64,000 nt of DNA from an uncultured Draconibacterium sp. Lineage in GTDB: Bacteria > Bacteroidota > Bacteroidia > Bacteroidales > Prolixibacteraceae. The notes below the pieces were generated by a model. It searched no databases and had not been told where the DNA came from. It saw nothing but the letters and a program-made list of their open reading frames with translations. Position 1 is the stretch's first letter; every line of letters starts with the position of its first letter. Both the position numbers and the translations under genes were made by a program. Location: NCBI GenBank assembly GCA_947492175.1, contig CANLMQ010000008.1, positions 1-64,000 on the forward strand, in the 5' to 3' direction. Shown one piece after another: positions 16,692-26,170 of the stretch.

Positions 16692-17696
16692 ATGGAAAAG
16701 ACCATTTCAGATAGTATTAAAAAATATGTGTTAGGAACTTCAGAAAAAAAGGAGTTAGAGAAAGCACTTTCAATATTCGAAGATCCATATCATAACCTGG
16801 ATTTAAGGCCAACGCTTTATGACTTATGGTATGACGATACTTTGGATGCTGTTGAAATACCGGGAGCAGATTTCCCGGGAATGTTAAATGAGATCCATCA
16901 TAAAATTAACCTGGAAAAGAATACGGTAAATAAATCGAAAACAAGAAAACTTATTTTTAACGTTTCAAAGATTGCAGCCGTTCTTTTAATTGGTATAATC
17001 TCCGGTATTTTTGTACAAAACTTCAAAAAAGAAGAGCCGGTTTATTATACATCTATTGCACCCAAAGGTTCAGTTTCTCAAATGATTTTGCCCGACAATA
17101 CAATGGTTTATCTGAATTCAGGTTCAGAAATAAAATATTCAATTAGCGGGGAAAGCGGACAACGTGAGGTATTTCTTACCGGTGAAGCCTGGTTTCAGGT
17201 GACAAAAAATATTGAAAAACCTTTTGTTGTGCATACACCCTATTACAATGTAAATGTATTGGGTACCGAATTTAATGTAAAAGCTTATCCCGAAGACACT
17301 GAGATTACCACAACTCTTGAAAAAGGATTAGTTCAGATATGTTCGACCGAAAAATTTAAAATTCAGAGCAACCAGGTTCTAACTCCGGGCGAACAGCTTA
17401 TTTATAATAAAGAAGACAATAGTATTTCTCTAAAAAAGGTAAAAACTCAATTTTATACCTCGTGGAAGGAAAACAAGTTGATATTTATAAATATGAAGTT
17501 GAAAGGATTAATTACGCTTCTTGAAAGAAAATATGGGGTGAACATTGAGGTTGATGATCCTTCCATTTTAGAACTTCACTACGATGGAACCTTAAAGAGC
17601 GAAACAATAATGGAGGTAATGGAAATCTTGAAACATTCATTACCCGTTACGTATACAATACAAGATCAAAAAATACTAATAACCAAAACGAATTAA
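16692..17696 (+). CDS. FecR-family anti-sigma factor
   Basis: 334 residues from the ATG at 16692. A longer frame from TTG 16635 runs through a hairpin and was rejected. A cytoplasmic helical N-terminus (about 1-85) is followed by a transmembrane helix at about 92-112 (A-A-V-L-L-I-G-I-I-S-G-I-F-V). The periplasmic FecR domain has the classic I-L-P-D-N-T-M-V-Y-L-N-S-G-S and G-E-A-W-F-Q-V, then P-F-V-V-H-T-P, V-L-G-T-E-F-N-V and a C-terminal secretin/TonB-short-like domain ending in Y-T-I-Q-D-Q-K-I-L-I-T. It transmits the STN-SusC signal to the ECF sigma factor. SusC starts 130 bases downstream. Confidence 0.93.
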   Translation: MEKTISDSIKKYVLGTSEKKELEKALSIFEDPYHNLDLRPTLYDLWYDDTLDAVEIPGADFPGMLNEIHHKINLEKNTVNKSKTRKLIFNVSKIAAVLLIGIISGIFVQNFKKEEPVYYTSIAPKGSVSQMILPDNTMVYLNSGSEIKYSISGESGQREVFLTGEAWFQVTKNIEKPFVVHTPYYNVNVLGTEFNVKAYPEDTEITTTLEKGLVQICSTEKFKIQSNQVLTPGEQLIYNKEDNSISLKKVKTQFYTSWKENKLIFINMKLKGLITLLERKYGVNIEVDDPSILELHYDGTLKSETIMEVMEILKHSLPVTYTIQDQKILITKTN

Positions 17697-17732
17697 AATC
17701 TGTGCTTATGAATTAAACCTGAAACTAAAAGG

Positions 17733-17795
17733 AAACCGGCTAATGCTGTCACATTAAACCGGTTTGAATGCGATTAAAAAGGTGCTGTCACACCT
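17733..17795. promoter_or_regulatory. Twin hairpins with identical CTGTCA loops before susC
   Basis: Hairpin 1 (17733-17765): AAACCGG and TAATG on the left pair with CATTA and CCGGTTT on the right, with loop CTGTCA (17746-17751). Hairpin 2 (17780-17795): AGGTG and CACCT enclose the same loop CTGTCA (17785-17790). The stems differ while the loops are identical, and they lie in the FecR-susC gap about 30-95 bases before the susC ATG. The arrangement suggests a loop-recognising factor or RNA, or paired TGACAG-type DNA sites. Confidence 0.65.
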
Positions 17796-17826
17796 GATTA
17801 TTACAAACATTTAATACAACAAATTT

Positions 17827-20800
17827 ATGAAAAAAAATGTAACCCGCTTCTTTCATAATATTGAATTGAAGCGAAAATTATTATTGAAAATGAAACTAAC
17901 GTTGATAGGATTATTTCTGTGCTTTATGCAGGTCTCTGCAACAGTTTATTCGCAGGCAACAAAGTTTTCCTTCGAATTAAAACAGAAACAAGTTGCCGAA
18001 ATTTTGCGTGATATTGAAGAGGAAAGTAACTTTCGTTTTTTTTATCAGCGTGAACAGGTAAATGTTGAAAGAGTTATAAGTCTTAACGCAGAAAATAATA
18101 CTGTTGAGGAGATTTTAACTGCGATGTTTAAAGATCAGGGAGTAAAATACAAGATACTGGAAAACGATCTTATTTTACTTTCACCGGAGGCTGAAAATTT
18201 CTCAGAGATGATGGCTGCTCAACAAAACAGAGTAAGCGGTACAGTTACCGATGAATCAGGGGAACCTCTTCCGGGGGTAACAGTTATTATTAAAGGAACT
18301 ACCAATGGAACCGTTACTAATATCGACGGGAAATTCACAATTTCCAACGTGCCTAGCGATGCTACATTACAGTTCTCATTTGTAGGTATGTTAACACATG
18401 ATGTGGTTGTGGGGGCGCAAACAACTATAAATGTAACTATGAAACCCGATGCAATTGGAATTGAAGAAGTTGTTGCAATTGGTTACGGTACAACAAGAAA
18501 GGCGGATCTTACAGGTGCTGTTTCTGCAGTTTCAGGTGAAGCACTTACTATTACTTCAAATACTTCGGTAGCTTCTACTTTGCAGGGAAAACTGTCGGGT
18601 ATAAACATTACTAAATCAGGACGTCCCGGTTCCGGTACTTCTTTTAATGTAAGGGGTATTGGTTCTTTTGGCTCAAATGCTGATAATAGTCCGCTTATTG
18701 TTATTGATGGTGTCCCTGTACAGGGAGGAATGGAGACACTTAATCCCAACGATATTGAAAGTGTAAACTTATTGAAAGACGCAGCTTCTGCTGCTATTTA
18801 CGGATCTCGTGCGGCAAACGGTGTAATTCTTATAACAACAAAAGCAGGTCGCGAAGGTGATGGTAAAATTAACGTGAATTTCTACACCGGAACACAATCT
18901 CCAACGCGGAAAATTGATATGCTTAGTCCTGAGCAATTCCTGGATGCAGCAAAAGAGGCTATTTCAAACCAGGAGTTATCAACGGGTAATGATATCGTTT
19001 CTCCTCTGGAAACAGCTACTTATGGTGATTTAGCCCATGTTGACTGGGCGGAAGAGGCTTTTTCTGCAGCTCCTGTTACAAATATTAACCTTAGTGTACG
19101 TGGTGGTTCGAAAACAGTTAACTACTACATTTCAGGAGAGTACCTTAATCAGGATGGTATTGGTCCTGAATCTGGCTACGAAAAATTTTCTGCAAGGTCA
19201 AATCTGGATGCCCGGGTAAAACCATGGTTGAAAATCGGAAATAATCTTCATGTATCAAAACAGCTTCAGGAAGGCGCAGGAAACGGACAACAAGCTGCAT
19301 TAATTATGGAAGGTCCATATTGGGATCAAGTTCGCAATGAAGAAGGTGTATTAAGTGGTCCAAATGATCTGGGACTAGCTGTTGGAAGAATAGGTAATCC
19401 TCTGATTGGATATGAAGTAAACAGTATTAGTAGCACATGGCTACGTTTCCTCGATAATTTTTATACAGAAATTGAAGTGATTGAAGACCTAAAATTGAAA
19501 TTCAATGCAGCTTACGATTTAACGTACCAGAATTATAAAAATTATCAGCCTAAATATAATATTGGGGGAACTCAGAGAGATAGAAACCAATATACTGAGT
19601 ACCGCGATTTTAATAACATGTGGTTGGCAGAATTTATTGTAAGTTATGCTAAAACTATTGGTGACCATAACATGAGTGGTATGGCAGCTCACTCACGACA
19701 ACTTTATACCACAAGTAACAATATGCATGGTCTCGTTAAAGATTTTGCTTCTGATGCAGATAACATGCAGGTACTTAGTGGCGGAACAAACAGAGAAGAA
19801 TCTGATGTTACCGGTTCTAAAGCCGAATTGGCTATTGCTTCTTATTTCGGACGTTTAAGTTATGATTATAAAAGCAAGTATCTGTTCAATTTCAACTTAA
19901 GGGTTGATGGTTCATCTCGTTTTACAGAAGATAATCGCTGGGGTATCTTTCCATCTGTTTCAGGTGCTTGGAAAATTCACGAGGAAGGATTTTTTGATGT
20001 TGACAAGATTGCTAATTTTAAACTACGTGCATCATGGGGGCAATTAGGTAACCAATCTGTTGGATCTTATTATCCTACTTCTGTTGCCATTAACCAAAAG
20101 AATGTTGTTTTTGGTCCTAATGAATTGCAGAAACTGAATGCCGGATATGTTCAGGATGGTTTAGCTAACCAAAAACTGGAATGGGAAACAACTACTATTA
20201 CTGATATCGGTGTTGATTTAGGTTTGTTTGACGGAAAATTAGCTATTACTGCTGATTACTTTAACAAAGTAACAGATGGTATTCTTCGCGGAATGGTAAT
20301 ACCAAAGAATGTGGGACTTAATCCTCCAACTATCAACTTTGCTAAAGTTAAAAACACAGGTACCGATTTTGAGGTAACTTACAAGGATAATGTTGGTGAC
20401 TTAAATTTCAGTGTAGGTTTCAATGCTTCGAATGTGAAAAACGAAATAATGGAACTGAGTGAAGGAATAGAACAGGAAGTTGGAAGTTTGCCTTGGAATG
20501 GTCAAACCATTAATAAGGTTGGGGAATCATTAAATTCATTTTATGGTTATGTAACCGATGGACTATTTACTACCCAGGCCGAACTGGATGCTGCTCCTGC
20601 CCAACCAAATAAAAGACTGGGACTGCATAAATATGTTGACATTAGTGGCCCTGATGGCGTGCCGGATGGAAAAATTGATGCGAATGATATGACTGTATTT
20701 GGAAACTCAATTCCTAAGTGGAACCTTGGTTCAACCATTACTGCCGATTGGAAAAATTTCGACTTTATGATGGTTTGGATGGCTACTCTGGGACGCGATC

Positions 20801-21201
20801 AGCACCAGGCACAGCAACTTTGCTCTATGTATCCTCCGTACAGAAATATGATGGTTGATAGGTACGAAAACAGATGGCAAGTTGGTCAAACCTATGAAGA
20901 AGGCATGTATCCTGCTTTATACTGGACAAATGTATACCAGGGATCTTACGATGCATTATTTATCAAAAATGGTTTTGCCCGAATGAAAACGATCTCTGTT
21001 GGATACACTTATAAATTCAGAAATAGCGTAAGTGCAAGATTATTTGTAACAGGTGAAAACCTTCTTACTATAACTTCTGATGAATTCCTGGGAATAGACC
21101 CGGAAAACAATTATAGTGGAGGTAGAGGTACCTACCTGGCTTGGGGAGATGGTTTTCCAAATCCTAAAATATATATGATTGGATTAAATCTTAACTTTTA
21201 A
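17827..21201 (+). CDS. SusC/RagA-family TonB-dependent outer-membrane transporter with STN domain
   Basis: 1124 residues. After a long signal peptide (about 1-43, ...V-S-A-T-V-Y-S-Q) comes an STN domain (about 46-125: F-E-L-K-Q-K-Q-V-A-E-I-L). Then a carboxypeptidase-regulatory-like domain (G-T-V-T-D-E-S-G-E-P-L-P-G-V-T-V), a TonB box/plug region (V-A-I-G-Y-G-T, then V-I-D-G-V-P-V and I-Y-G-S-R-A-A-N-G-V-I) and a 22-strand barrel ending Y-M-I-G-L-N-L-N-F. It imports oligosaccharides energised by TonB; the STN domain marks it as the ligand sensor of the sigma/FecR relay. The SusD partner follows after 13 bases, in an operon. Confidence 0.97.
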   Translation: MKKNVTRFFHNIELKRKLLLKMKLTLIGLFLCFMQVSATVYSQATKFSFELKQKQVAEILRDIEEESNFRFFYQREQVNVERVISLNAENNTVEEILTAMFKDQGVKYKILENDLILLSPEAENFSEMMAAQQNRVSGTVTDESGEPLPGVTVIIKGTTNGTVTNIDGKFTISNVPSDATLQFSFVGMLTHDVVVGAQTTINVTMKPDAIGIEEVVAIGYGTTRKADLTGAVSAVSGEALTITSNTSVASTLQGKLSGINITKSGRPGSGTSFNVRGIGSFGSNADNSPLIVIDGVPVQGGMETLNPNDIESVNLLKDAASAAIYGSRAANGVILITTKAGREGDGKINVNFYTGTQSPTRKIDMLSPEQFLDAAKEAISNQELSTGNDIVSPLETATYGDLAHVDWAEEAFSAAPVTNINLSVRGGSKTVNYYISGEYLNQDGIGPESGYEKFSARSNLDARVKPWLKIGNNLHVSKQLQEGAGNGQQAALIMEGPYWDQVRNEEGVLSGPNDLGLAVGRIGNPLIGYEVNSISSTWLRFLDNFYTEIEVIEDLKLKFNAAYDLTYQNYKNYQPKYNIGGTQRDRNQYTEYRDFNNMWLAEFIVSYAKTIGDHNMSGMAAHSRQLYTTSNNMHGLVKDFASDADNMQVLSGGTNREESDVTGSKAELAIASYFGRLSYDYKSKYLFNFNLRVDGSSRFTEDNRWGIFPSVSGAWKIHEEGFFDVDKIANFKLRASWGQLGNQSVGSYYPTSVAINQKNVVFGPNELQKLNAGYVQDGLANQKLEWETTTITDIGVDLGLFDGKLAITADYFNKVTDGILRGMVIPKNVGLNPPTINFAKVKNTGTDFEVTYKDNVGDLNFSVGFNASNVKNEIMELSEGIEQEVGSLPWNGQTINKVGESLNSFYGYVTDGLFTTQAELDAAPAQPNKRLGLHKYVDISGPDGVPDGKIDANDMTVFGNSIPKWNLGSTITADWKNFDFMMVWMATLGRDQHQAQQLCSMYPPYRNMMVDRYENRWQVGQTYEEGMYPALYWTNVYQGSYDALFIKNGFARMKTISVGYTYKFRNSVSARLFVTGENLLTITSDEFLGIDPENNYSGGRGTYLAWGDGFPNPKIYMIGLNLNF

Positions 21202-21214
21202 AACATAGCAGAAG

Positions 21215-22852
21215 ATGAAAAGTATATTAAAAATAACTATAGTATTCTTTGTAGTTTTACTAACCAGCTGTGCTGAAGAGTTTCTTGACAGGAGCCCGTA
21301 TGGTTCGCTTAATAACCAAACCTTCTTCTTAACCGAAGACCATGCAAGCCAGGCTGCGGTTGCTTGTTATAATTTTATCAGATATAATAACAATCACTGG
21401 GCGCTTCTTCAACTCGAATTGGGGATGACAGATAATTACGGAACCTGGGGATTTGGTGAATACCAGGATTATCAGTTTGCTGCATTCGATGTAAACGATA
21501 ATCCCGTAGTTAATGGAGTTTACTCACGGGCGTATACAGGTATAGGCCGATGCAATATTAATATTCAGGGAGTTTCTGCTATGACTGAAGAACAGATTTC
21601 ATCAGAAGCAAAAAATAAGTATTTGGCGGAAATGCGTTTTATCAGGGCGTGGTGGTATTATCGCCTTATCCAGTTCTACGGTGATGTGCCGGTAAGAACT
21701 GAAATTCCGGAGGATGTAACAAATAAAGAGGAAACAAATATTGCCCCTACAGCAAAGGAACAAATTATTGATGACGTAATTCTTCCTGATTTGGAATTTG
21801 CCAGAGATAACTTAGGTGTAGTAAAATGGTCTGAAGATCAGACCGGAAGACTCACTTTAGGCGCTGTATATGCCTATCTTATCGATGTTAACGTTTATAA
21901 AGGAGATTACGATGCTGCTATTGCTGCAGGTACTGCTTTTGAAAACCTGAAAGATGAGGCAGGTTATGCACTACTTGATGATCCGAATTTTGTAAACAGA
22001 ACAGATAACGAGAACAACTCAGAGCTAATTTTTGTAGCTAGTTTTGGTCCCGGAGCTACTTCTTACAGAAACTTTTATACCGGAACAAAAAGAAGTGCAG
22101 GTGAAGGATTGGGTGATATAATCAGAGGTTCTTCCTATGCCGGTGCATACATTTATCCATCAAACGATTTGTTGGAATCGTACACAATGATTGATGGTAC
22201 AAGTATTAGTGAGTCTCCGCTTTACGATGCTTCACTTGATAACGAATACAAATGGAGAGATCCTCGTTTTGATGTTGCATTCTTTACTCCGCTTGACGAA
22301 ATTGAAACTTATCCGAATGGCATTATGGTTAATTGGGATTTTTCAATGCGTAACAATACAATAGGACAGGGAGGATACGATATTCAGAACAGATGTATCT
22401 ATTATGGTAGCAGCACTGATTATGTATGGCAGGCAGATATTCGGTATAAAAAACTTTCATCGGTTTATTTACAAATTGCTGAAGCCTATGCCAATAAATT
22501 GGATTGGACAAACTGTGAAAAGTTTTTGGAAAAAGTACGAAGCAGGGCAAGAAACTATGCTTTGGCTAATAAATCCAAATATGTTCCTGAAGGAGTAGCC
22601 GATGCCGATGTATTACCTGCATACGAAATTGACAATCTTACTGAAGCTATGGCGGCCATAGAGTATGAATTCAGAGTTGAAACATTTGGTGATGATGCTG
22701 TAAGATACTTTAACCTTAAGCGTTGGGGAAAACTTCAGCGTTGGGCTGAAACTTGTGGCTGGACCTGGAATCAGAAATTTTATGATTTGCCTTATCCAAA
22801 CAGTGCAGTAACTAATAATACAGCACTTGATAATTCGGCTAAAGGATGGTAA
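21215..22852 (+). CDS. SusD/RagB-family surface glycan-binding lipoprotein
   Basis: 545 residues. The lipoprotein signal L-L-T-S-C has the acylated Cys19, followed by the SusD opening E-E-F-L-D-R-S-P-Y-G-S. TPR-like helices include R-F-I-R-A-W-W-Y-Y-R-L-I-Q-F-Y-G-D-V-P, the best-conserved SusD segment. The C-terminus carries Y-L-Q-I-A-E-A-Y-A-N, A-I-E-Y-E-F-R-V-E-T-F-G and R-Y-F-N-L-K-R-W-G-K. It forms the lid on the SusC barrel and presents glycan. The binding specificity cannot be read from sequence. It ends at a strong terminator, so downstream enzyme genes need their own promoter or read-through. Confidence 0.96.
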   Translation: MKSILKITIVFFVVLLTSCAEEFLDRSPYGSLNNQTFFLTEDHASQAAVACYNFIRYNNNHWALLQLELGMTDNYGTWGFGEYQDYQFAAFDVNDNPVVNGVYSRAYTGIGRCNINIQGVSAMTEEQISSEAKNKYLAEMRFIRAWWYYRLIQFYGDVPVRTEIPEDVTNKEETNIAPTAKEQIIDDVILPDLEFARDNLGVVKWSEDQTGRLTLGAVYAYLIDVNVYKGDYDAAIAAGTAFENLKDEAGYALLDDPNFVNRTDNENNSELIFVASFGPGATSYRNFYTGTKRSAGEGLGDIIRGSSYAGAYIYPSNDLLESYTMIDGTSISESPLYDASLDNEYKWRDPRFDVAFFTPLDEIETYPNGIMVNWDFSMRNNTIGQGGYDIQNRCIYYGSSTDYVWQADIRYKKLSSVYLQIAEAYANKLDWTNCEKFLEKVRSRARNYALANKSKYVPEGVADADVLPAYEIDNLTEAMAAIEYEFRVETFGDDAVRYFNLKRWGKLQRWAETCGWTWNQKFYDLPYPNSAVTNNTALDNSAKGW

Positions 22853-22888
22853 AATAACTTAAGCCGGGATAATTATCCGAAAAAATAT

Positions 22889-22933
22889 AAAAAGGTTCCT
22901 GGAGATAGTGTAGTTTCACCGGGAACCTTTTTT
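22889..22933 (+). terminator. Rho-independent terminator after susD
   Basis: AAAAAGGTTCC (22889-22899) pairs with GGAACCTTTTTT (22922-22933), with the T run forming part of the right arm. The 22-base loop is long but the stem is clean. It sits 36 bases after the SusD stop. Confidence 0.75.
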
Positions 22934-23444
22934 AAAGAATAGTAGTGACGAAGTAATAATACGTGTCACCATCACATAACGAACCAATACCTAATAGAGT
23001 AGTAAGCATATTCGTTTTTAGAATTATGCGTACCTATTGAGCCTGATATCCGAAGATAAAGTTTGAGTTTTCTTAAATACGAATCGCAAACTTTTGTACG
23101 GTATTATAGAATAATCAACCTTTTTGGAAGTATCAGAATAATGAAACGACCATGATTTACAGAAGTGAACATGTATTGAGGGATTCTGGTAAAATGAAGA
23201 ATATACTCAATACAGATAGCTTTTAGGAAATTTTGACGAATTTATTTTTTTCTTTTTCAAGTCAAAATTTTCAGGCATAGCCATAGCTACGGTTTAAAAT
23301 TTTGGTGCAGAAAAAGGGAAAAAGAACAAGTGAAAAAAACGAAAAGCTATTTGTTTTGAGTATAATATATACGTGAATAACAATTTCGTCTGTTCATTGT
23401 AGATGTTTTCACCATATATAAATAAAACTAACAAATATAAACTC
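22934..23444. other. Intergenic region between SusCD and enzyme genes
   Basis: About 510 bases without a gene. It contains ATGAAACGACCATGA (23141-23155), an exact copy of 16117-16131, and a dispersed-type inverted repeat. CAAAATTTT (23263-23271) pairs with AAAATTTTG (23296-23304) around a GTAGCTATGGCTATG-like centre, flanked by mirror-image CTTTTTC and GAAAAAG. The last 100 bases must hold the leader of the next gene, but no -33/-7 pair was clear. Confidence 0.5.
23263..23304. repeat. Dispersed inverted repeat (CAAAATTTT...AAAATTTTG type)
   Basis: Perfect nine-base arms with a 24-base centre containing GGCATAGCCATAGCTACGG. Its flanks CTTTTTC (23252-23258) and GAAAAAG (23310-23316) are also complementary. 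This form is familiar as a dispersed intergenic repeat in Bacteroidota genomes; that is recollection, not a search. Confidence 0.5.
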
Positions 23445-26141
23445 ATGAGATTAAAGCTATTGATGGTTGGTACTACCATGCTATTCTCTTTTTATATCTG
23501 TGCCCAAAACCTGGATAAATTTAAACACGGAGATAACACCTGTGTAAAAGAAAGTATTGTAACAGAATCCCGCAGTTTTAACGGTTATACCGGCGATTGG
23601 ACAGACGAATATGATAAAAGTTATCGATATGGTAGTTTGTTTAAAAAAGTGGTGCCCGATGTAAAAAACATGGTATTGCAAAATAAAGTTGATATTGCAG
23701 AAGAGCTGGGGATGCCAGGTTTAGCCATGCAGGAAGGATTTTTGTCAATATTGCTTTCATCAGATTATACTAAATTGGAAGAACCTGAATTAAATGAATT
23801 AGAACTGGCAGTGGCTAAAAAAAATGTTTTGGTTTTTACAAGTCCTGATTCAGAAACAGGTAAAAAATTATTATCTCTTGCCGGACCGGTTAATTCATGG
23901 AGACATAAAATGACAAGCAGCCAGTACTTGTCATCCGATTATGCTCCAATGGATGCATTCATGCTAAAACACGAAGACAAAACAATCTTTGCTGTTATTT
24001 CTTCAAAAAACAATGAAACGAAACTATTTCAAAACTATCTTAAAAATGTAAAAAACATTGTTGCCAAATACGATTTCCACAAAGGTTGGATGGGATTAAC
24101 TTCCGGATACAGGGTAATTGGTACAGATTTCGGGCATCCGCTCGATTACATTGGTAAAGCACTAAATGAAGGGATTAGCTGGGTTGTTTTCTCGGGTTAC
24201 GACGACTTTTTTATGAAGGAAGATTTTAAAAGCTGGATGAATGAAGTTGGTAATCCAGCTTTTGTTGAATTTGGTTCTTCTTCTCTATCATATATTTCCG
24301 GAGCAACATGCTTTGCCTTTGGCCTGGATAATTATAATGGATTACAGGAACAGAATATTAGTTTGCCTGAATATGCAAAATTTGTAAACGACAGAAACGG
24401 ATATTTTTTCCGTAAAGTTTTCGATCCGGACATTAAAGGAGTTTTCGATTTTGATGGTTACTATGCCGGTATTGGAAACAAAGAACAGATTGAAGCAGAA
24501 AATGTGCCGTTTGTCAGCCTTACCGGTTCGTACAAAAACGGTTTGGAAACCTCGATGGTGTTGTTTCTTGAAAAAGGCAAACCATTAAACAAAAGGACCA
24601 TGGCTGATGCCATAATGTCGCGAAAAGCTGTAAGCATAGTTGATGGAGGTAACATGATGGGGCCGGAGAATTTTCGAAGTGCGCTGCAAATGTTGTTGCT
24701 CGACAGGGTTTATCTTGATAACTACTATAAATCAGAACTGGATATTCAAGCTGAAGTTGTGGGCAAAGAATTGAGTGTTGTTATTACAAACTTTGGAGAA
24801 AATACAATTTCCGGAAGCTTTTCGCTTGTTAAAAATCCAAATTTAAGTATCGGTCTAAATGGATCAGATGAACTTACAATTCATGCGAAAGAAAAAAAGG
24901 AGCTTCATTTTAATATAGAAGTTAACAAAGATGCAACGGGAAAAATAAGTCCCATACTTATTAACTTCAACTATAACGGAACGAAAAAATCAACCCTGAC
25001 AAAACTGATCATGCCCGATGCACTGGTTACCCACCAGCTTTATTACGGGCAGGTACCTGAAATTAATTTCCCGGTATCGGTTCATAATTTTACAAATCAA
25101 ACTTCTGTTCCGGTAAGCATTAAAGTAGAAGACAAAAACAAACAAAACAAAGTTGTTTATAAGGATAAAGGAGACCTTTCTGTTGCACCGGATGAACACA
25201 AAGAAATGTTTTTCAAACTAAAGCTTCCCCCGGGCAATTACAATGTTGTAACAACTGCCTTGGGAAGTGAAAAAGTAACACAGCTCGGGGTTGAAAAAGC
25301 CGAAGGGAATCCCATTGTTTATCCTGTTGACCTGAATACTGATGGTATTAATGAATACAGGTTGGAGAACGAAAAAGTACAGGTAACGCTCCTTACTGCC
25401 GGAGCCAGGATAATAGAATATTACGAAAAGGAGAAAAAAGACAATGTTCTGTTTAAACTTTGGCCCGATGTTCCTTTCGACAACAGAAAAGAATTCAGAA
25501 AAGTACGTGGTTTTTATCCCTACGGCGGATTTGAAGACTTTTTGGGTGGCCCAAGTATTGAAACGCATAAAGTGTATAATGCCGAAATACTTGAAACTCC
25601 CAAAGGTTGTGTTAGTGTAAAAATGACGGCAGAATATTATGGAAACATCATAGAGAAAATATTTACACTTTATGGAAATTCTCCGCTGATTGAAATTAAA
25701 TACAGGATTGATTTTATAAATCCAAGTCTTAAAATGATTGGCCCTCAGCCTATTGTTCTTCTAGGAGACAAGCATGGTCCTGAAGATGTTTATTACATAC
25801 CCGAGAAGAGTGGAATAAACGAATACAGGATGAAAAAAGAAGCTTATTACGGCAGGGTTTTTAACATGAAGGAAGGTTGGAATGCAGGTCAGGAAACCAA
25901 CGATGGAATTTCGTTTGTGGGAGCGTATCCGGTAGATCAACCCGTATTTATGCATATGTATATGAATCATACACTTAATCCTGCATCGAAATACAACTAT
26001 GTGGAATTTCAACCCTGGATATATATTTATCCGGGCAACACATGGTATTTCTCATACTATATGTGGACCTCGGGAGAAAATTGGGAAAAAAGTGTTGATG
26101 AGTTGAGAAAAAGAAACCTGATAACCAAGTCTAAAAGATAA
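23445..26141 (+). CDS. Large secreted protein of unknown family with mutarotase-like C-terminal domain
   Basis: 898 residues from ATG 23445 (M-R-L-K-L-L-M-V-G..., signal peptide ending Y-I-C-A-Q). A longer frame from 23403 adds a hydrophilic prefix before the signal peptide and was rejected. Residues about 30-430 form a mixed alpha/beta domain with no motif I know (G-L-T-S-G-Y-R-V-I-G-T-D-F-G-H-P; V-V-F-S-G-Y-D-D-F-F). About 430-630 looks like two beta-sandwich linker domains. From about 636 the pattern E-Y-R-L-E-N-E-K-V-Q-V-T-L-L-T-A-G-A-R-I resembles galactose-mutarotase-like sandwiches found in carbohydrate-active proteins. It is the first gene after SusCD and 29 bases before another orphan, so it is a strong candidate for an unclassified glycan-cleaving enzyme. 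Function unknown. Confidence 0.75.
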   Translation: MRLKLLMVGTTMLFSFYICAQNLDKFKHGDNTCVKESIVTESRSFNGYTGDWTDEYDKSYRYGSLFKKVVPDVKNMVLQNKVDIAEELGMPGLAMQEGFLSILLSSDYTKLEEPELNELELAVAKKNVLVFTSPDSETGKKLLSLAGPVNSWRHKMTSSQYLSSDYAPMDAFMLKHEDKTIFAVISSKNNETKLFQNYLKNVKNIVAKYDFHKGWMGLTSGYRVIGTDFGHPLDYIGKALNEGISWVVFSGYDDFFMKEDFKSWMNEVGNPAFVEFGSSSLSYISGATCFAFGLDNYNGLQEQNISLPEYAKFVNDRNGYFFRKVFDPDIKGVFDFDGYYAGIGNKEQIEAENVPFVSLTGSYKNGLETSMVLFLEKGKPLNKRTMADAIMSRKAVSIVDGGNMMGPENFRSALQMLLLDRVYLDNYYKSELDIQAEVVGKELSVVITNFGENTISGSFSLVKNPNLSIGLNGSDELTIHAKEKKELHFNIEVNKDATGKISPILINFNYNGTKKSTLTKLIMPDALVTHQLYYGQVPEINFPVSVHNFTNQTSVPVSIKVEDKNKQNKVVYKDKGDLSVAPDEHKEMFFKLKLPPGNYNVVTTALGSEKVTQLGVEKAEGNPIVYPVDLNTDGINEYRLENEKVQVTLLTAGARIIEYYEKEKKDNVLFKLWPDVPFDNRKEFRKVRGFYPYGGFEDFLGGPSIETHKVYNAEILETPKGCVSVKMTAEYYGNIIEKIFTLYGNSPLIEIKYRIDFINPSLKMIGPQPIVLLGDKHGPEDVYYIPEKSGINEYRMKKEAYYGRVFNMKEGWNAGQETNDGISFVGAYPVDQPVFMHMYMNHTLNPASKYNYVEFQPWIYIYPGNTWYFSYYMWTSGENWEKSVDELRKRNLITKSKR

Positions 26142-26170
26142 AACATGGATCATCCTATAATGAAATTATT

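Noticed and set aside
23445..26141. Assignment of the 898-residue protein as an aldose epimerase
   Set aside because: Only the last third resembles a mutarotase-like sandwich; the rest and the size do not fit, so it is left unassigned.
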